Source of the DNA: Loigolactobacillus backii
Lineage (GTDB): Bacteria > Bacillota > Bacilli > Lactobacillales > Lactobacillaceae
DNA: 41,505 bases
Reading direction: 5' to 3'
Assembly (NCBI RefSeq): GCF_003946275.1
Contig: NZ_RHNQ01000017.1
Location: 1-41,505, forward strand
The notes under the pieces are model-generated. The model was given only the letters and a program-made list of their open reading frames with translations, did no database searches and had not been told where the DNA came from. Shown one piece after another: positions 8,730-16,877 of this stretch (its first letter is position 1; each line of letters starts with the position of its first letter). A program made the position numbers and the translations under genes.

Positions 8730-9002
8730 GTGTTTGAAAAAGCAGATTATTGCGTATAGCTACGCCGGTCGAACGATCCGCTGCGCGTCTCTTTTCGCCC
8801 GGCTGCCATGTTTCTTGCGGTGACTGAGACGAACTTAGTCGAGGAAACACAGTTATGGACTTTATAACTGTGCTCCCTAGTTTTCGCCACAAGAATGGTC
8901 AACGTCCGTAGCATCAAAGAATATTGGCGTTCTTCGCTAATATTCCTCCTACATTGCGGAGTAGTAGGCTATACTTCATAATCTGAACGCTTTATCAAAC
9001 AC
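8730..9002 (+). repeat. Structured repeat element E2 (273 nt, enlarged apical domain)
   Basis: It keeps the basal fold of E1/E3: P1 GTGTTTGAAAAAGC with GCTTTATCAAACAC (8730-8743/8989-9002, 13 of 14 pairs), P2 AGATTA/TAATCT (8744-8749/8979-8984), internal loop TTGCG/CTTCA, P3 TATAGCT/GGCTATA (8755-8761/8967-8973), and the GAAC bulge before P1. The P4 hairpin is replaced by about 200 nt with further hairpins, e.g. CACAGTTAT/ATAACTGTG, GAATATTGGCG/CGCTAATATTC and CCTAC/GTAGG. Confidence 0.7.
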
Positions 9003-9015
9003 TCTCGACTAAAAT

Positions 9016-9126
9016 GTGCCTAAAAAGGCAGCTTCCTGCGCTTAGCTACAATCGCCAAATAATTCATTGCATGAATTATTCGTCAATTTAGGCTAATGCT
9101 CAGAAGCTAGACGCCTTTTGAGGCAC
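9016..9126 (+). repeat. Structured repeat element E3 (111 nt, same fold as E1)
   Basis: Same length and helix order as E1: P1 GTGCCTAAAAAGGC/GCCTTTTGAGGCAC (9016-9029/9113-9126, one mismatch), P2 AGCTTC/GAAGCT, internal loop CTGCGC/TGCTCA, P3 TTAGCT/GGCTAA, P4 AATAATTCAT/ATGAATTATT. Helices differ from E1 by compensatory changes, while single strands (CTGCG, ACAA, GCCA, CGTC..TTTA, CTCA) are conserved. CTCTGCTTTTTATA follows, much as after E1. It probably also serves as terminator of the facing hlyIII gene. Confidence 0.8.
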
Positions 9127-9134
9127 TCTGCTTT

Positions 9135-9782
9135 TTATACAAACAACAAAATCGAAAAGTACATGAAGCCTGTTCCTAGTAGAACAAATAGGTGCCAGAT
9201 GACGTGGATGAATTTGATTCTGGGGAAGCTATAGAGGACTGCGCCTAGGGTGAAGGCCACTCCTCCGGCGACTAGTAGCCAGAAGCCAATTGGGCCTAGG
9301 TGCTGGTAAAGTGGTTTCATGGCGACTAGGCAGCCCCAGCCCATTAGCACGTATATGACGGTTGTTAAGTGATTTAATTTATTGCCGGCAATTGATTTAA
9401 AGATAACGCCAAATATCGCTAAGGTCCAAATCACGGCACATAAGACGTAACCCAGTGTATTGTGTAACGCGATTAGGCAATATGGCGTGTATGATCCGGC
9501 GATGAGTAAGTAGATACTGCAATGATCAAATACTTGGAAAACGTGCTTGGCCCGGGTAAAAATTAGACTATGAAATAAAGTCGAACTGAGATAAAGGATC
9601 ATGAGCGTAATGCCGTAAATTGTGTAAGCAATTGTTTGACCAACTGTGTTAGCTTTGATCAACAAAAAAATTAGGCCGACGACACTTAAAACAAAGCCAA
9701 TACCGTGAGTTACTGCATTTAGGACTTCATTGACGATGAGGTAGCGCCGAGAAAATGGTGACTGCTGAAAAGTACCATGCAT
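9135..9782 (-). CDS. Haemolysin III / PAQR family membrane protein
   Basis: 215 aa, seven hydrophobic segments, the standard size for the YqfA/HlyIII family. Conserved metal-site residues are visible: S/H in LYLSSTLFHSLIF, the FDHCSIYLLIAGSYTP segment in the middle, and the C-terminal HVIWHLFVLLG histidines. Family members are putative membrane hydrolases; the name haemolysin rests on an old heterologous phenotype and does not imply toxicity. The gene stands alone, transcribed towards the repeat pair E2-E3 and divergent from degV. Confidence 0.88.
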   Translation of the reverse strand: MHGTFQQSPFSRRYLIVNEVLNAVTHGIGFVLSVVGLIFLLIKANTVGQTIAYTIYGITLMILYLSSTLFHSLIFTRAKHVFQVFDHCSIYLLIAGSYTPYCLIALHNTLGYVLCAVIWTLAIFGVIFKSIAGNKLNHLTTVIYVLMGWGCLVAMKPLYQHLGPIGFWLLVAGGVAFTLGAVLYSFPRIKFIHVIWHLFVLLGTGFMYFSILLFV

Positions 9783-9841
9783 AACTGTTACTCCATTCTT
9801 TAATTTTTAGCTGTAGCAGTGAAAAACAGAATTTAATCTGC

Positions 9842-9896
9842 TATACTAGTCAATATTAGATAAATACCATGTCCACAATTTCATTGTAGCATGGTT
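9842..9896 (+). promoter_or_regulatory. degV leader: -10 box and hairpin
   Basis: TATACT at 9842-9847 is a plausible -10. A hairpin follows at 9865-9896 (ACCATG/CATGGT outer, ACAAT/ATTGT inner, loop TTC), ending in TTTAAAAAACC. It lies between the presumed transcript start and the degV start codon, so it may attenuate. No -35 is clear. Confidence 0.4.
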
Positions 9897-9935
9897 TAAA
9901 AAACCTTAGTAAGAAAGTGTGGCTGAATAAAAGTC

Positions 9936-10781
9936 ATGGCAACTATAAAAATTGTAACCGATTCTTCGGTTCAACTCACACCAGAAGAAATTGAACAGAA
10001 TCACATCACTGTTATACCGTTGTCCGTTATGATCGACGACACGGTGTACGTGGATGGTAAGACAATTACTCGTCCTAAGTTTATTGAATTAATGGGTCAG
10101 GCGAAGGCTTTGCCCAAAACCAGTCAGCCGCCAATTGGCGAATTTATTGAGCTCTTTGATCAGCTGGGTGAAGATGGCAGTCAGGTTATTGCCCTTCATA
10201 TGACGGATGCCATTAGTGGTACCGTTAATACAGCGCGCCAAGCAGCTCAATTAAGCAAAAGCGACGTTACCGTTCTAGATTCCCGGGAAACTGATCGCGG
10301 GATGGCTTTTCAGGTCTTAACGGCTGCTCGGATGGCCCAACAAGGAAAAACCAAGGCCGAGATTTTAGCTGCTTTAGAACGGGTTAAGGGCAGTACTAAA
10401 CTTTATATGGCAGTTATGACCTTAGACAATATTGTTAAGGGTGGTCGGGTTAGCCGGGTAACTGGTTTGATCTCCAACATTCTTAATATGAAGGTTATCT
10501 TTGAGATGGTCGATGGTGAACTACAAGTTCGAACCAAAGGCCGGGGCATGAAGACCGTTAACAATTTTATGCGCGAATTAATTGCCAAGTTGGAAAAAAT
10601 TCCGAATATCAAGGAAATTGGTATTTCCCACGTGGCCGCGGATAAGGTAGTTAATGGGTTTAAAGCCGATTTGGAGAAGGCGTTACCTAAAGTTCCTGTC
10701 TTAGTTCGCGACACAAGTCCGATTATCGCAACTTATGCCGGGCTAGGCGCTTTTGCCATTATGTATTACACGGAAGATTAA
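9936..10781 (+). CDS. DegV family fatty acid-binding protein
   Basis: 281 aa, typical for DegV/FakB proteins, which hold a fatty acid in a buried tunnel and in many Gram-positives present it to the kinase FakA for phosphorylation. The N-terminal IVTDSSVQLTPEE motif, PLSVMID, KTSQPPIGEF with the conserved T-S pair, and HMTDAISGTVNTA are all present, as is GGRVSRVTG in the second domain. The Shine-Dalgarno is weak (AGAAAGTG about 16 nt upstream of ATG). A terminator follows. Assignment to a FakB role is inference; no fakA lies in the window. Confidence 0.9.
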   Translation: MATIKIVTDSSVQLTPEEIEQNHITVIPLSVMIDDTVYVDGKTITRPKFIELMGQAKALPKTSQPPIGEFIELFDQLGEDGSQVIALHMTDAISGTVNTARQAAQLSKSDVTVLDSRETDRGMAFQVLTAARMAQQGKTKAEILAALERVKGSTKLYMAVMTLDNIVKGGRVSRVTGLISNILNMKVIFEMVDGELQVRTKGRGMKTVNNFMRELIAKLEKIPNIKEIGISHVAADKVVNGFKADLEKALPKVPVLVRDTSPIIATYAGLGAFAIMYYTED

Positions 10782-10787
10782 TGATTT

Positions 10788-10827
10788 TTAAAGGGCGTAG
10801 ACGTTATTTGTCGTAGCCCTTTTATTT
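10788..10827 (+). terminator. Terminator after degV
   Basis: AAAGGGC (10790-10796) pairs with GCCCTTT (10816-10822), with an inner GAC/GTC step, followed by TTATTTTTA. Confidence 0.75.
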
Positions 10828-10850
10828 TTAAATTGTAAGGAGTTGGCAAG

Positions 10851-11738
10851 TTGAAAGTCCTGAAGCGATTACGGGATATCTTGCTTGCACTAGTTGTACT
10901 GGGAATTGTTGCGCTAGGCGTTTACTTTGGGTTTAACCATTTTTATCCAGAAACTGTGCAGCAAAAGACCCACCAGGTGACCAAAAAGAAGCAACCAGCT
11001 AAAAAGAGCCAAATTAATTTGGTGGCATTAGGTGATTCGTTAACGCAGGGTGTTGGTGATCAGAACAAGGCTGGCGGGTACGTGGGCATGATTAAGCACT
11101 CGTTAGTGGATAAGGATCAGGTTCAGGTTAAAACAGCCAACTACGGGGTTGCTGGCGATACGAGTACTCAGATCGATCACCGCTTGCAATCCCAAGCAGC
11201 AATTCAGACCTCGCTCAAAAAAGCAGATGTCATTGTGATGACAGTTGGCGGTAATGATCTGATGGGTGTTGTCAAAAAGGATATGCTTGATACTAACGAA
11301 AAGGATATTCAAGTGGCGCAAAAAAGTTACACCGCACACTTAACGACCTTGCTGGGGCACGTGCGGCAATATAATGCTAAGGCACCGATCTTTTTGTACA
11401 GTATCTACAATCCTTTTTACGTTTATTTCCCTAAAATGACTAAAATGCAGGATGCCGTTGTGAGCTGGAATACAACGTCACAACAAGTTTTGCAACAGAG
11501 CCAACCTAGTCATTTCGTCAATATTTGTAATCTAATGTCTAAAAGCTCAGTTTTAACGAAACAAGCTAAGGACAGTAGTGGTGGCAGCAGTAGTAGTAAT
11601 AGTAGCAGTAGCGATAAAAAGAATCCGTTAATTTCGACTGAGGATAACTTTCACCCCAACGTGACGGGCTATCGGAAAATGACGCAAAAATTATACACTA
11701 GCATGCAGCAAAACCAGAAAGAGTGGCTAGAAAAATAG
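10851..11738 (+). CDS. Membrane-anchored SGNH/GDSL hydrolase (YpmR-like)
   Basis: 295 aa. One N-terminal membrane segment (about 9-28) is followed by a lysine-rich stalk and an extracytoplasmic SGNH hydrolase. Block I is VALGDSLTQG with nucleophile S63, block II YGVAGDTS, block III VGGNDLMG, and block V DNFHPN with D265 and H268. Between the core and block V lies an unusual Ser/Gly/Asn tract (about 242-255) encoded by AGT/AGC repeats. The substrate (acyl groups on lipids, wall polymers or peptidoglycan) cannot be told. The start is TTG 10851, 8 nt after AAGGAG. The downstream ypmS-yozE neighbours repeat the B. subtilis ypmR-ypmS order. Confidence 0.88.
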   Translation: MKVLKRLRDILLALVVLGIVALGVYFGFNHFYPETVQQKTHQVTKKKQPAKKSQINLVALGDSLTQGVGDQNKAGGYVGMIKHSLVDKDQVQVKTANYGVAGDTSTQIDHRLQSQAAIQTSLKKADVIVMTVGGNDLMGVVKKDMLDTNEKDIQVAQKSYTAHLTTLLGHVRQYNAKAPIFLYSIYNPFYVYFPKMTKMQDAVVSWNTTSQQVLQQSQPSHFVNICNLMSKSSVLTKQAKDSSGGSSSSNSSSSDKKNPLISTEDNFHPNVTGYRKMTQKLYTSMQQNQKEWLEK

Positions 11739-12370
11739 TGACAACAAGAACACAAAAAAAGACGAAGCCAACGCCAACTAGTTTTAATATTTGGAAATGG
11801 CTTTTTATAATCTTAGTGGCAATTATCGTCGGTACCGGCGTCTATTTTGGCCACAAAATAACCCAACCACCGGCCCAGACCGCCCCGAATGAACAATTAA
11901 TTAAGCGCCAAGCAACTTTTTCGGTTAATTTAAATAAATCCCAAGTGAACGATGTTATCGGTTATTATTTAAACCACTATTTGAAGAAAACCAAGATTAA
12001 ATACACTTTCGATCTTGGCGATCAGGCCGTCTTAAAGGGCAAATTCAAATTATTGGGTTACGGCGTGCCCTTTAGTATTTACCTGGATCCGTACGTGATG
12101 GAAAATGGTGATGTTCAATTAAAGGCCAAGCGAATGGAAATCGGCGCGTTATCCGTGCCAATTAAAGTTGTGATGAATTACATTGGCAATAGTTATAAAT
12201 TCCCTAAGTGGGTCGTTTTGAATAGTAAAAAAGAGACGATTCAACTGCGACTTAATCAGTTTAAGATGAAAAACGGGATGCAGATCAAGGCTAAGAAAAT
12301 CGACCTAGCAAATAATAAAATCAATTTAGATGTTTATCTGCCCCAGGTAACCAGTGAAGGAGGACAATGA
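11738..12370 (+). CDS. YpmS family (DUF2140) membrane-anchored protein
   Basis: 210 aa if begun at the GTG that overlaps the upstream stop (TAGTG). An alternative in-frame GTG at 11723 would add five residues; neither has a good Shine-Dalgarno, and coupling to the hydrolase favours 11738. A basic N-terminus is followed by one membrane helix (WKWLFIILVAIIVGTGVYFG) and an extracytoplasmic beta-rich domain (e.g. FSVNLNKSQVNDVIGYYLN). The function of the family is unknown. The stop overlaps the ATGATG start of yozE. Confidence 0.85.
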   Translation: MTTRTQKKTKPTPTSFNIWKWLFIILVAIIVGTGVYFGHKITQPPAQTAPNEQLIKRQATFSVNLNKSQVNDVIGYYLNHYLKKTKIKYTFDLGDQAVLKGKFKLLGYGVPFSIYLDPYVMENGDVQLKAKRMEIGALSVPIKVVMNYIGNSYKFPKWVVLNSKKETIQLRLNQFKMKNGMQIKAKKIDLANNKINLDVYLPQVTSEGGQ

Positions 12371-12597
12371 TGCGAAAAAGTTTCTATCAATTTTTAATGA
12401 CGCAACGTAACCCTAACAGTCATGATGAAGTTGCGGAGTTTGCGGCAAATGCTTTTTTTGATCAAAGCTTTCCTAAGTTAGAAGAGGATTACGATAAAAT
12501 TTCCAAATACCTTGAAGAAAACGGTGGTTATTTACCGACGATGACAATCTTCGATGAGGCGTTTCAACGATATCAGGAACAGGCAAGTTCACTGTAG
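12367..12597 (+). CDS. YozE family (SAM-like fold) small protein
   Basis: 76 aa. It matches the YozE_SAM_like family: start RKSFYQFLMTQRNPN, then AEFAANAFFDQSFPK and GGYLPTMTIFDEAF. The all-helical fold resembles sterile alpha motif domains; its role is unknown. GGAGG is at 12359-12363, and two consecutive ATG codons (12367, 12370) make the exact start ambiguous by one residue. It overlaps ypmS by 4 nt. Confidence 0.88.
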   Translation: MMRKSFYQFLMTQRNPNSHDEVAEFAANAFFDQSFPKLEEDYDKISKYLEENGGYLPTMTIFDEAFQRYQEQASSL

Positions 12598-12613
12598 TTA
12601 GCGGAGGCAAGTT

Positions 12614-14050
12614 ATGGCACAGAAGAAGCGTAAACGGCAGGTTCGCCTGCCTATTTTTATTAGTTCAGTTGTATTAGCGTTTGTCGTGGGTGTTTTTGGT
12701 ACGGTGATTTTGTTAACCGCCCACTTTAATGCGCAACAGGCAGCAACTGGGAGTTATCCAGCGGGCTTTGAAAAGCTAAATGCAGTTTACCAAACGATTG
12801 ACCAAAATTATTATAAAAAGGTCAGCAAAAAGAAATTAATGAATGGGGCCATTAACGGCATGATTAGTAGCCTAGGCGACCCATATTCAGAGTACTTAAC
12901 TGGCAGTGATGCTGGCGATCTTAACAACACAATTTCTGGTAATTTTGAAGGAATTGGGGCCGAAGTTCAAAAAGCTGGCGGTCGCATTCAGATCATTTCG
13001 CCGATTGCTGGTAGTCCGGCCAAAAAAGCGGGCTTACGGGCCAATGACGTTATTATGTCAATTAATGGTGACTCAACTTCTGGTTTGACGGTTAATCAAG
13101 CCGTCGCCAAAATTCGCGGTAAAAAAGGCACTGACGTCAAATTAACGATTAAACGAGGCGACCATAATTTTAATGTCACCGTTAAACGCGATGTCATTCC
13201 GGTTAAAACCGTTAACGCCCATATCGTCAAGAAACAACCAACTGTTGGCTACATTCAGATCACGACTTTCTCTAACCCAACCTTTAAAGAAATGAAAACG
13301 GCGGTTAAAAAATTACGGAGTGAAGGGGCCAAATCCTTTATTGTCGATGTTCGGGGCAACCCTGGCGGCTTAATGGATCAAGCACTGAAGATTTCTAGTA
13401 TGTTCCTGAAAAATGGTCAAACCATCATGAAGGTTCAACCACGGACAGGCCAACCAGAAGTTTATAAGGCCAGTAAGAAGAAGGACGGCGGCTTTAAGAT
13501 TACTGAGCCAACTACCGTTTTGATCGATGACGGTAGTGCCTCAGCTGCCGAAATCTTCTCGGCCGCTTTAAATCAATCGGCCCACGACCCATTAGTTGGG
13601 ACTAAGTCGTTCGGTAAGGGCACTGTCCAAAACGTCACTAACTTTAAGGATAAGAGTGAATTCAAAATCACGATTGCCAAATGGTTAACGCCAAACGGTG
13701 ATTGGATCAACAAAAAGGGCCTAACGCCAACAACGAAGGCCGATTATCCAAGTTACGCCTATCTGTCAGTGGTCAACGGCAAGAAAACTTACCAACAAGG
13801 TGACGTTAATACCAATATCAAGACGCTGCAAAAGGCCCTAACTGCCTTAGACCAGAACCCAGGCGAAGCAAACGGCTACTTTAGTCCGCAAACCGAGCAA
13901 GCAGTGAAAGCTTACCAAGCCACTGCCAAATTACCTCAAACTGGTAAACTTGATCCAGCCACAATTGACAAAATGCAAGTTGCCTTGACTCAGAAAATCA
14001 GCCAAAATGATGTCCCACTAGAAAAAGCATTAGCACAAATGAAAAAATAA
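12614..14050 (+). CDS. S41 family C-terminal processing protease with PDZ and peptidoglycan-binding domains
   Basis: 478 aa, CtpA/CtpB type. Basic N-terminus, membrane helix 14-36, an N-terminal helical region, PDZ about 100-185 (GIGAEVQ, SPAKKAGL), then the S41 catalytic domain with Ser310 in GSASAAEIF and Lys335 in SFGKGTVQ. The C-terminus (about 395-478) is a PG_binding_1 repeat (TLQKALTAL, GYFSPQTEQAVKAYQ), so the protease is tethered to the cell surface and wall. It cleaves unfolded or wall-associated proteins in related species; the substrate here is unknown. Last gene of the operon started by the SGNH hydrolase, with GGAGG before the ATG. Confidence 0.93.
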   Translation: MAQKKRKRQVRLPIFISSVVLAFVVGVFGTVILLTAHFNAQQAATGSYPAGFEKLNAVYQTIDQNYYKKVSKKKLMNGAINGMISSLGDPYSEYLTGSDAGDLNNTISGNFEGIGAEVQKAGGRIQIISPIAGSPAKKAGLRANDVIMSINGDSTSGLTVNQAVAKIRGKKGTDVKLTIKRGDHNFNVTVKRDVIPVKTVNAHIVKKQPTVGYIQITTFSNPTFKEMKTAVKKLRSEGAKSFIVDVRGNPGGLMDQALKISSMFLKNGQTIMKVQPRTGQPEVYKASKKKDGGFKITEPTTVLIDDGSASAAEIFSAALNQSAHDPLVGTKSFGKGTVQNVTNFKDKSEFKITIAKWLTPNGDWINKKGLTPTTKADYPSYAYLSVVNGKKTYQQGDVNTNIKTLQKALTALDQNPGEANGYFSPQTEQAVKAYQATAKLPQTGKLDPATIDKMQVALTQKISQNDVPLEKALAQMKK

Positions 14051-14168
14051 CGACTAACTTTAACGGAGATTACCTATGTAGTGATTTAGTGGTTGAAGCC
14101 ATTAAGTTGTAACTCTGTTGAGTTAAGTTTGTTTGAATAGTGCTAAGGTTTCAGAATTCGATTAACGT

Positions 14169-14193
14169 AAAGCCCTTTAAATAGGGCTTTTTG
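14169..14193 (+). terminator. Terminator of the hydrolase-ypmS-yozE-ctp operon
   Basis: AAAGCCCT (14169-14176) pairs with AGGGCTTT (14183-14190) around a TTAAAT loop, then T-rich sequence TTTTTG. Confidence 0.85.
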
Positions 14194-14384
14194 TTTGGCT
14201 AAAAAAATTACACTGCGTAAAATTTTGCTAGATCGAGTAGTAAAAAGGCGTATTTTGCCCAATTATTCGAATCTTTCGTTAAAACCAATTCATGATTCTT
14301 ACAGTACTGCTGGGGACATTTTGGATACTAATAGGCCTATCACTTCCCCTTTATGCGAAGTTGAACTACAATGAAGTATATTGA

Positions 14385-14398
14385 CGTAATCGCTTTCA
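14385..14398 (+). promoter_or_regulatory. cre-like catabolite response element upstream of PEP synthase
   Basis: CGTAATCGCTTTCA matches the CcpA consensus TGWAANCGNTNNCA at every position except the first two/three bases of the left half (C for T). It lies about 60 nt before the ppsA start codon. Repression of a gluconeogenic enzyme by sugar through CcpA would make physiological sense; this is inference. Confidence 0.45.
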
Positions 14399-14459
14399 CC
14401 AAAAACCTGATGTTTGCGGTCAATAAAATTTAAGTGATTAATTACAGGGAGGTAATTTC

Positions 14460-16853
14460 ATGAGTAGTCGTGATACGGCAAATGTTTTATGGTTTAATGA
14501 ATTGCACCGTGAGGATGTTAACCTAGTAGGTGGTAAATCTTCGTCACTGGGGGAAATGACCTCTTCAATGGATATTCCAGTGCCATATGGCTTTGCTACG
14601 ACTGCGCGGGCCTATCGTTACTTTATGGACCAAACGGGATTAAATGATAAAGTTAATGCTTTGCTTGATGGGATCAAAGATTATGAAAATTCGGATGAAC
14701 TACGCGTGGCCTGCGAGCAGATTCGTAATTTAATTGTTGGGGCGACTATGCCAGAAGATTTGGCGAATGATATCAAACAAGGGTACGCTGAACTGGCCAA
14801 GAAGGTCGGCCAGGACAATCCATTCGTTGCGATTCGTTCTTCCGCAACGGCTGAGGATTTACCAGATGCTTCGTTTGCCGGCCAGCAGGAATCTTATTTA
14901 AACATAAAAGGTGCCGCGGACGTTGTTGACCGGGTCAAGCAATGTTATTCTTCACTCTTTACTGACCGGGCGACCTATTACCGCCACAAACAAAATTTCC
15001 CCCAAGAAAAAGTAGCTCTCTCAGCAGCAATTCAGATGATGGTCTTTTCTGAGGCATCCGGCGTCATGTTCTCCGTTAACGTTGCCAATGGTGATGACAC
15101 TAAGATCGTGATCGACGCCATCTATGGTTTAGGCGAGTACATTGTTTTAGGCAAGGTTACACCAGACCACTTTGTAATCGACAAACAATCGAAAAAAATT
15201 GTTGAGAAAAACATCATTAAGCAATCGGTTGAATTAGTTCGACTTCCCGATGGCGGAACCAAAGAGCAAGCCGTTCCTGCCGAATTACAGGAGCAGCCAG
15301 CACTGACGGATAAGCAAGTGATTGAGTTGGCTGGTTACGTTTTGAAAATTGAGCAACACTACGGCTGCTACATGGATATGGAATACGCCTTAGATGCTAA
15401 TACTAAACGGCTGTGGGTCGTGCAAGCACGGCCAGAAACTGTCTGGTCACAGCGTAATAAGAAGAAATCTGCTGCTGATGACGATAACGTAGTTGCAGCG
15501 GCTGATGCCAAAGTTGCCGTTCGGGGCTTACCAGCTAGTCCTGGTTTAGCCAGTGGTGTGGTTCACGTCATTGATGATCCGAAAGATATTGATCAATTCA
15601 AATCGGGCGAAGTTTTAGTGACACTAATGACTTCACCGGATTGGGTTCCGGCTATGAAAAAGGCAGCGGCAATCGTTACCAATAATGGCGGGATGACTTG
15701 CCACGCGGCGATCGTTTCCCGCGAAATGCAGATTCCTTGTATCGTTGGAACTAGAAGTAAGAACCTTGCGGCAACTGATGCCCTTAAAGATGGCGATGTG
15801 GTAACCGTTGATGCTAAAAACGGGGTCGTTTATCATGGTAAAGTTGCCAGTATGTTCAAGCCAGACGACGCACCGGCAACTGCTCAAGCGGTGGTTGCGG
15901 AAACCTTTGCGCCAACTGCTACCGGCGTCATGATGAATCTCGGCGATCCCGAATTAGCCGATAAGTATGCTTCCTTACCAGCTGATGGGATTGGTTTGAT
16001 GCGGGAAGAATTTCTCTGGACCACTTATATTCACGAACATCCGTTATATTTAATTGATCAAGGTCACCCGGAAAAGGTGGTCAATCAGTTGGCTGACGGC
16101 GTTGCCAAAGTTGTTCGAGCAATGGCCCCGCGACCTGTTATCCTGCGGCTTTCAGACTTCAAGTCAAGTGAATACCGAAACCTTAAGGGTGGCGAGAAAT
16201 ATGAACCACATGAACCTGCCGATTTATTAGGCTGGCGTGGAGCTTCGCGTTACTACGATCCTAAGTACATCAATGCCTTCAAGCTTGAATTAGCGGCGGT
16301 TAAAAAAGTCCGCAATGAATTTGGCCTGAAGAATCTGAACGTCATGATTCCGTTTGTACGGACAGTCGCCGAAGCCGAAAAGGTCACCACAATTATGCAC
16401 AATGAAGGCTTAGTTCGTTCTGCGGACTTCAAAGTCTATATGATGGCAGAAATTCCGTCCAATATTATTCTGGCCGACCAATTCAACCAATTCATTGATG
16501 GCTATTCAATTGGATCAAATGACCTAACCATGCTGATTCTGGGCTGCGATCGGAATAACGATACGGTTGCCAGTCTCTTTGATGAACGAAATCTTGCCGT
16601 TAAACGCGCTATTCGGCACCTAATTGAAACCGCTCACAAAGATGGCAAAACTGTTTCAATCTGTGGTCAAGCGCCTTCAGAATATCCCGATTTCACAAAC
16701 TTCCTAATTCAAAGTGGCATTGACTACGTTTCGGTTAACCCGGATATGGTTAAGGAAACTAAGCGCAATGTGGCCCACTTTGAACAACGAATTATGCTTG
16801 ATAAGGCCACTGGAAACGGCCTGCAAGATCAAACTGATTATGATTGGAAATAA
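14460..16853 (+). CDS. ppsA: Phosphoenolpyruvate synthase (pyruvate, water dikinase)
   Basis: 797 aa, normal for PpsA. It converts pyruvate + ATP + water to PEP, AMP and phosphate. Three domains in order: ATP-grasp-type nucleotide domain (1-about 340, with IRSSATAEDLPDASFAGQQE), swivelling phosphohistidine domain with H415 in GGMTCHAAIVSRE, and the TIM-barrel PEP/pyruvate domain (LMREEFLW, GWRGASRYY, SIGSNDLTMLIL, and the CGQAPS cysteine motif). GGGAGGT sits 5 nt before the ATG. The upstream cre-like site suggests expression when sugar is scarce. It stands alone between terminators. A rifampicin phosphotransferase shares domains in another order and is excluded by this order. Confidence 0.95.
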   Translation: MSSRDTANVLWFNELHREDVNLVGGKSSSLGEMTSSMDIPVPYGFATTARAYRYFMDQTGLNDKVNALLDGIKDYENSDELRVACEQIRNLIVGATMPEDLANDIKQGYAELAKKVGQDNPFVAIRSSATAEDLPDASFAGQQESYLNIKGAADVVDRVKQCYSSLFTDRATYYRHKQNFPQEKVALSAAIQMMVFSEASGVMFSVNVANGDDTKIVIDAIYGLGEYIVLGKVTPDHFVIDKQSKKIVEKNIIKQSVELVRLPDGGTKEQAVPAELQEQPALTDKQVIELAGYVLKIEQHYGCYMDMEYALDANTKRLWVVQARPETVWSQRNKKKSAADDDNVVAAADAKVAVRGLPASPGLASGVVHVIDDPKDIDQFKSGEVLVTLMTSPDWVPAMKKAAAIVTNNGGMTCHAAIVSREMQIPCIVGTRSKNLAATDALKDGDVVTVDAKNGVVYHGKVASMFKPDDAPATAQAVVAETFAPTATGVMMNLGDPELADKYASLPADGIGLMREEFLWTTYIHEHPLYLIDQGHPEKVVNQLADGVAKVVRAMAPRPVILRLSDFKSSEYRNLKGGEKYEPHEPADLLGWRGASRYYDPKYINAFKLELAAVKKVRNEFGLKNLNVMIPFVRTVAEAEKVTTIMHNEGLVRSADFKVYMMAEIPSNIILADQFNQFIDGYSIGSNDLTMLILGCDRNNDTVASLFDERNLAVKRAIRHLIETAHKDGKTVSICGQAPSEYPDFTNFLIQSGIDYVSVNPDMVKETKRNVAHFEQRIMLDKATGNGLQDQTDYDWK

Positions 16854-16877
16854 TCAAATTGAAATCTAGAAAAAATT

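Larger units (their letters stand above)
8529..9134. other. 606-nt intergenic gap with terminator and two tandem structured repeats
   Basis: No credible gene. After the dfrA terminator there is AT-rich DNA, then the conserved repeat flank TTGGCGGAAACG, element E2 (8730-9002), a 13-nt spacer and element E3 (9016-9126). E3 ends 8 nt before the stop codon of the minus-strand haemolysin III gene. Confidence 0.6.
14051..14459 (+). other. 409-nt gap before PEP synthase: terminator, possible sORF, cre-like site
   Basis: Contains the terminator above, an AT-rich stretch, a 30-codon hydrophobic open frame at 14292-14384 without a Shine-Dalgarno, a cre-like site at 14385-14398 and the ppsA ribosome-binding site GGGAGGT (14449-14455). 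No clear promoter hexamers were recognised. Confidence 0.5.

Noticed and set aside
8632-8892. 86-codon minus-strand frame in the dfrA-hlyIII gap
   Set aside because: Covers a terminator and element E2; no ribosome site and no recognisable motif.
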